Shown here one piece after another: positions 23,634-25,479 of a stretch of 25,479 nt of DNA. The stretch is from positions 1 to 25,479 of the forward strand of contig JASHQF010000059.1 in assembly GCA_030037695.1 (NCBI GenBank). The letters are read 5' to 3'. The notes beneath the pieces are model-generated. The model was not told the DNA's origin and ran no database searches. It worked only from the letters and a program-made list of their open reading frames with translations. Each line of letters starts with the position of its first letter. The stretch's first letter is position 1. Origin of the DNA: Thermoplasmata archaeon (lineage in GTDB: Archaea; Thermoplasmatota; Thermoplasmata; Lutacidiplasmatales; UBA184). The position numbers were made by a program, and so were the translations under genes.

Positions 23634-24023
23634 TTGGCGACCATCGAGATGTTTGTTGATACCGGCGCGTCGGTATCCATGCTGACCAGGGAGAAGGCTG
23701 AGGAGCTCGGAATTCAGGTTGACAGGTTGCATCTTGCGCCTACGGGGGGAGTAACCGCAATGAAGAACCTCAGAACAGTACCTGCCCACAGCGGCTTGAC
23801 CATCATGCTGCGTAATGGCAAGCAGTGCAGTCCCGAGGTCAGAATCGGGGAGATTTTGGTGGAGAAGAAGCAGAAGACCAAAGGGCCCGTAATCCAAACC
23901 CGGACTCGGAGGCAGAATCCCGTGAGCCTCTTCGGGTTGAACGCGCTACGCGCTGTGAAAGGCCGGGTCGTAATCGACGCGAGCTCCGACCCCCCAACTG
24001 GCCGCATCGAGTGGGACGATTAG
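23634..24023 (+). CDS. Retropepsin-like aspartic protease, apparent +1 shift at its start
   Basis: The part given here has 129 residues from a TTG. It contains the retropepsin active site 'FVDTGASVSML' (Asp-9), the usual 'REKAEELGI' after it and the C-terminal strand pattern 'LFGLNALRAVKGRVVIDASS'. Such single-domain proteases act as dimers, each giving one Asp. The same frame is open back to 23505 and reads sensibly before the TTG ('GSVELIFDREKGLFSVPVTL', 'LNSAVTPAQLATIEM'), yet has no start codon there. An ATG at 23543, directly after the upstream stop, is one base out of frame because of GGGG (23545-23548); with three G it would give 'MGSVELIF'. So the gene is frameshifted, uses an odd start, or the read has an error. 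Low-G+C codon use as in the DUF5678-like gene. Confidence 0.7.
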   Translation: MATIEMFVDTGASVSMLTREKAEELGIQVDRLHLAPTGGVTAMKNLRTVPAHSGLTIMLRNGKQCSPEVRIGEILVEKKQKTKGPVIQTRTRRQNPVSLFGLNALRAVKGRVVIDASSDPPTGRIEWDD

Positions 24024-24029
24024 AACCCC

Positions 24030-24098
24030 CCTTCCCTATGGACCGCGGTTCAACTTTTGGCCCGCGAGCCAGGGAGCTAGACGTCCCCGTGCGGGCCG
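24030..24098 (+). repeat. Structured repeat element, copy B
   Basis: This second, same-orientation copy of the element at 23131 begins 6 nt after the protease stop. Identical blocks are CCTTCCCTAT, GCGAGCC and GTCCCCG. It folds differently in detail: GGCCCGC (24059-24065) pairs with GCGGGCC (24091-24097) and encloses GGGA/TCCC (24072-24075, 24084-24087) around the loop GCTAGACG. The 8-nt loop length is kept, as are the G-x-TAG start and the closing G of the loop. It forms the right border of the island. Confidence 0.65.
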
Positions 24099-24114
24099 AG
24101 GGCTGTTCTCCCCC

Positions 24115-24393
24115 TCAGCTTGATTCACCGGAATGGGAGGTCGTCGCCGACCTTGGCGGGCGAATCCCCCTTGACGATCGATGCGAGGCGACGAAAGCCG
24201 TTGCCATCAGCCCAAGGCCTACAAAAATCAGGATAGCGCCGGCGTCGATGGCGGTGTAGTTCCCACTGGCGATGCTGCCCTTAGTCACGATCACCAGCCC
24301 GTTCCACCCGAATACGCCAACGAGCGCCAAGCCTAGTCCGGCCCAGAAGACCAGCTGGGGCCATTTCCTGGTTCCAGGCGCTGGTTGGGCCAT
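24115..24393 (-). CDS. Small two-TM membrane protein
   Basis: The product has 92 residues from the ATG at 24393. Two hydrophobic helices are clear: 'LVFWAGLGLALVGVFGWNGL' (about 14-33) and 'AGAILIFVGLGLMATAFVAS' (about 51-70). They are joined by a short polar loop ('TKGSIASGNYTA') and followed by a basic, Ser-rich tail. In-frame ATGs at 24474 and 24504 would add a polar stretch; the later start is preferred because an A+T-rich CATACT element (about 24418-24424, minus strand) lies about 28 nt upstream, as for a leaderless transcript. I do not recognise a family. G+C content is intermediate, so the gene may belong to the same acquired segment as the DUF5678/protease pair, which faces it tail to tail. 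Confidence 0.55.
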   Translation of the reverse strand: MAQPAPGTRKWPQLVFWAGLGLALVGVFGWNGLVIVTKGSIASGNYTAIDAGAILIFVGLGLMATAFVASHRSSRGIRPPRSATTSHSGESS

Positions 24394-24597
24394 CCTGAAT
24401 CCGGGAGCGACCGACCCAGTATGACCCTTGTCAGGGGCGACAGGGTAGGGGGCCGACCGCCGCGCCCTGCTCATGTTGAACCCTGCCGTGGGGAAGCGAC
24501 ACACTCCACCGCTAAGGGTCTCCTAGGAACTCGGCCCTCACTCGGATTCGCATCCTAGCTCACATCCTTACGTAGGTCATTCCGATTCCGCAGCCGT

Positions 24598-25227
24598 ATG
24601 CCCCCCACCAAGGTAGACATCCCCCGGCTTCGCCTCCCGATCACGACCCCGCGTCTGCTCCTGCGCGCCTACACCGTTCGCGACGCGCCCCGCATCGCTC
24701 GCTGGCTGCACGATCGCGAGGTCACGCGCACGGTCCCGCTCTGGAGGTCCTACACGCTCGACGATGCACGTACGTTCGTGCGGAAGGCCCGCCGGGGCGT
24801 TCGCGCGGGAGACACCTACCTCCTCGCGATCACGGTACGAGAGACGGGCAAGTACATCGGCTCGTGCGGTTTGGAGGTTCGCTCGGCTCGGGACCGGCGC
24901 GCGCATCTCGGATATTGGGTCGCCCGGCCGTACTGGCGGCAGGGCGTTGCCTCGGAGGTCGCTTCTCGCCTCTGCGAGGCGGCGTTCCGGTCGATGGGGC
25001 TGCACCGCATCGAGACGGGGGTCGTGCGCGGGAATCCGGCGTCGCGGGCGGTCCTCGCCCGCCTGGGGTTCCGGACCGAGGGGTGGGCCCGGGACAACTT
25101 CCGGATCGACGGGGAATACCGCGACTGCGAGATGCTGGGACTCCTCGCGAGCGAATTCCGACCGTACGTACCCCCCACGAAGCCGGTGATCGCGGGGCCG
25201 AACGTGCGGCGGAAACGCGGGGCCTGA
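24598..25227 (+). CDS. GNAT-family N-acetyltransferase (RimJ/RimL type)
   Basis: The product has 209 residues. The fold of the RimJ/RimL/SpeG branch is visible: 'TPRLLLRAYTVRDAPRIARW' (about 17-36), 'YLLAITVRETGKYIGSCGLE' (74-93), the acetyl-CoA-binding motif 'GYWVARPYWRQGVASEV' (105-121, R/Q-x-x-G-x-G/A form) and 'GVVRGNPASRAVLARLGFRT' (140-159), followed by 'EGWARDNFRIDGEYRDCEML'. It transfers an acetyl group from acetyl-CoA to an amine; candidates are ribosomal protein N-termini, other proteins or small amines. A basic C-terminal tail of about 25 residues is extra. The start ATG has a possible TATA box (CTTACGTA, about 24566-24573) near 29 nt upstream, consistent with a leaderless transcript. 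Confidence 0.85.
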   Translation: MPPTKVDIPRLRLPITTPRLLLRAYTVRDAPRIARWLHDREVTRTVPLWRSYTLDDARTFVRKARRGVRAGDTYLLAITVRETGKYIGSCGLEVRSARDRRAHLGYWVARPYWRQGVASEVASRLCEAAFRSMGLHRIETGVVRGNPASRAVLARLGFRTEGWARDNFRIDGEYRDCEMLGLLASEFRPYVPPTKPVIAGPNVRRKRGA

Positions 25228-25276
25228 GAACTCCCAGCCGGCTCCGACCGCTTCCCGGGCGACGATCGACCTTTCG

Positions 25277-25289
25277 CCCTCTCGGAGGG
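25277..25289. terminator. Short hairpin between convergent genes
   Basis: CCCTC-TCG-GAGGG sits in the 70-bp gap between the acetyltransferase stop and the convergent membrane-protein stop. It is short and has no T-run, so the call is weak. Confidence 0.2.
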
Positions 25290-25297
25290 AGGGGATC

Positions 25298-25479
25298 TTA
25301 GCTTCCGCTAGGGCGGGCGCCCGCCACTTTGCCTAGGACGAGGGCGCAGATCGCGGCGGCGGCGACCAGCCCCCCGATCAGCCAGAGGCGATAGAGCAAG
25401 GCGACGATCGCCAGAGCGCCAAAGAACGCGGCGATCGCGTACGTGAGGGTCGAGTATTGGCCCCACGTCCCGCCGAAGA
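25298..25479 (-). CDS. C-terminal part of a membrane protein
   Basis: A frame entering from the right edge ends at TAA (25298-25300). Its 59 visible residues contain two hydrophobic helices separated by a tight turn: 'YAIAAFFGALAIVALLYRLW' and 'LIGGLVAAAAICALVLGKVA', then a short polar tail 'GARPSGS'. It is preceded by 'FGGTWGQYSTLT'. This is the end of an integral membrane protein of unknown family. Confidence 0.6.
   Translation of the reverse strand, partial: FGGTWGQYSTLTYAIAAFFGALAIVALLYRLWLIGGLVAAAAICALVLGKVAGARPSGS

Overview
The window reads as one stretch of a high-G+C archaeal genome, most probably from the Thermoplasmatota (Thermoplasmata-type). This is inferred from gene content: an archaeal Mre11-Rad50 pair, TATA boxes about 25-30 nt upstream of start codons (leaderless or short-leader transcripts), a thermopsin-family surface protein with tandem 'FTESGLP...GTSW...NGTY.Y' repeats, a HisA-like orphan TIM barrel, an archaeal RNase P RNA and a retropepsin-like gene. 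GTG starts are frequent, and most genes are dense and GC-rich on both strands, which creates very long antisense shadow frames.

Layout. 1-5.2 kb is an Fe-S region: the end of sufB, a Tcmp/LCM-type methyltransferase, then on the opposite strand sufD followed by a small unknown gene. Divergent from sufD run a SufU/IscU-type scaffold, a 2[4Fe-4S] ferredoxin and an overlapping B12-binding-type radical SAM enzyme. Together these build Fe-S clusters and supply two of their likely users. 5.2-10.9 kb holds a 39-residue Cys/His-rich protein, an aldo/keto reductase, and a minus-strand operon of a small Pro-rich membrane protein, mre11 and rad50 (double-strand-break repair). 10.9-16 kb holds an acidic unknown protein, a candidate 13-residue CxxCxC micropeptide, a K+-independent-type H+-translocating pyrophosphatase, a C2H2 mini zinc finger and a bacterial-architecture ThrRS.

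16.2-19.7 kb is one large secreted thermopsin/beta-helix/repeat protein, followed by a 480-bp structured intergenic region and a four-TM protein with two SHOCT-like C-terminal motifs. 21.5-22.7 kb has a HisA-like protein divergent from rnpB. From rnpB to about 23.3 kb there is no convincing gene, but many perfect hairpins, several with GNRA loops.

The most unusual part is 23.1-24.1 kb. A lower-G+C two-gene island (a DUF5678-like small protein and a retropepsin-like aspartic protease with an apparent +1 shift at its start) lies between two diverged direct copies of a roughly 70-bp structured element. A small two-TM protein, a GNAT acetyltransferase and the end of another membrane protein close the window. 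Gene assignments rest on motif recognition by eye; no database search was possible.
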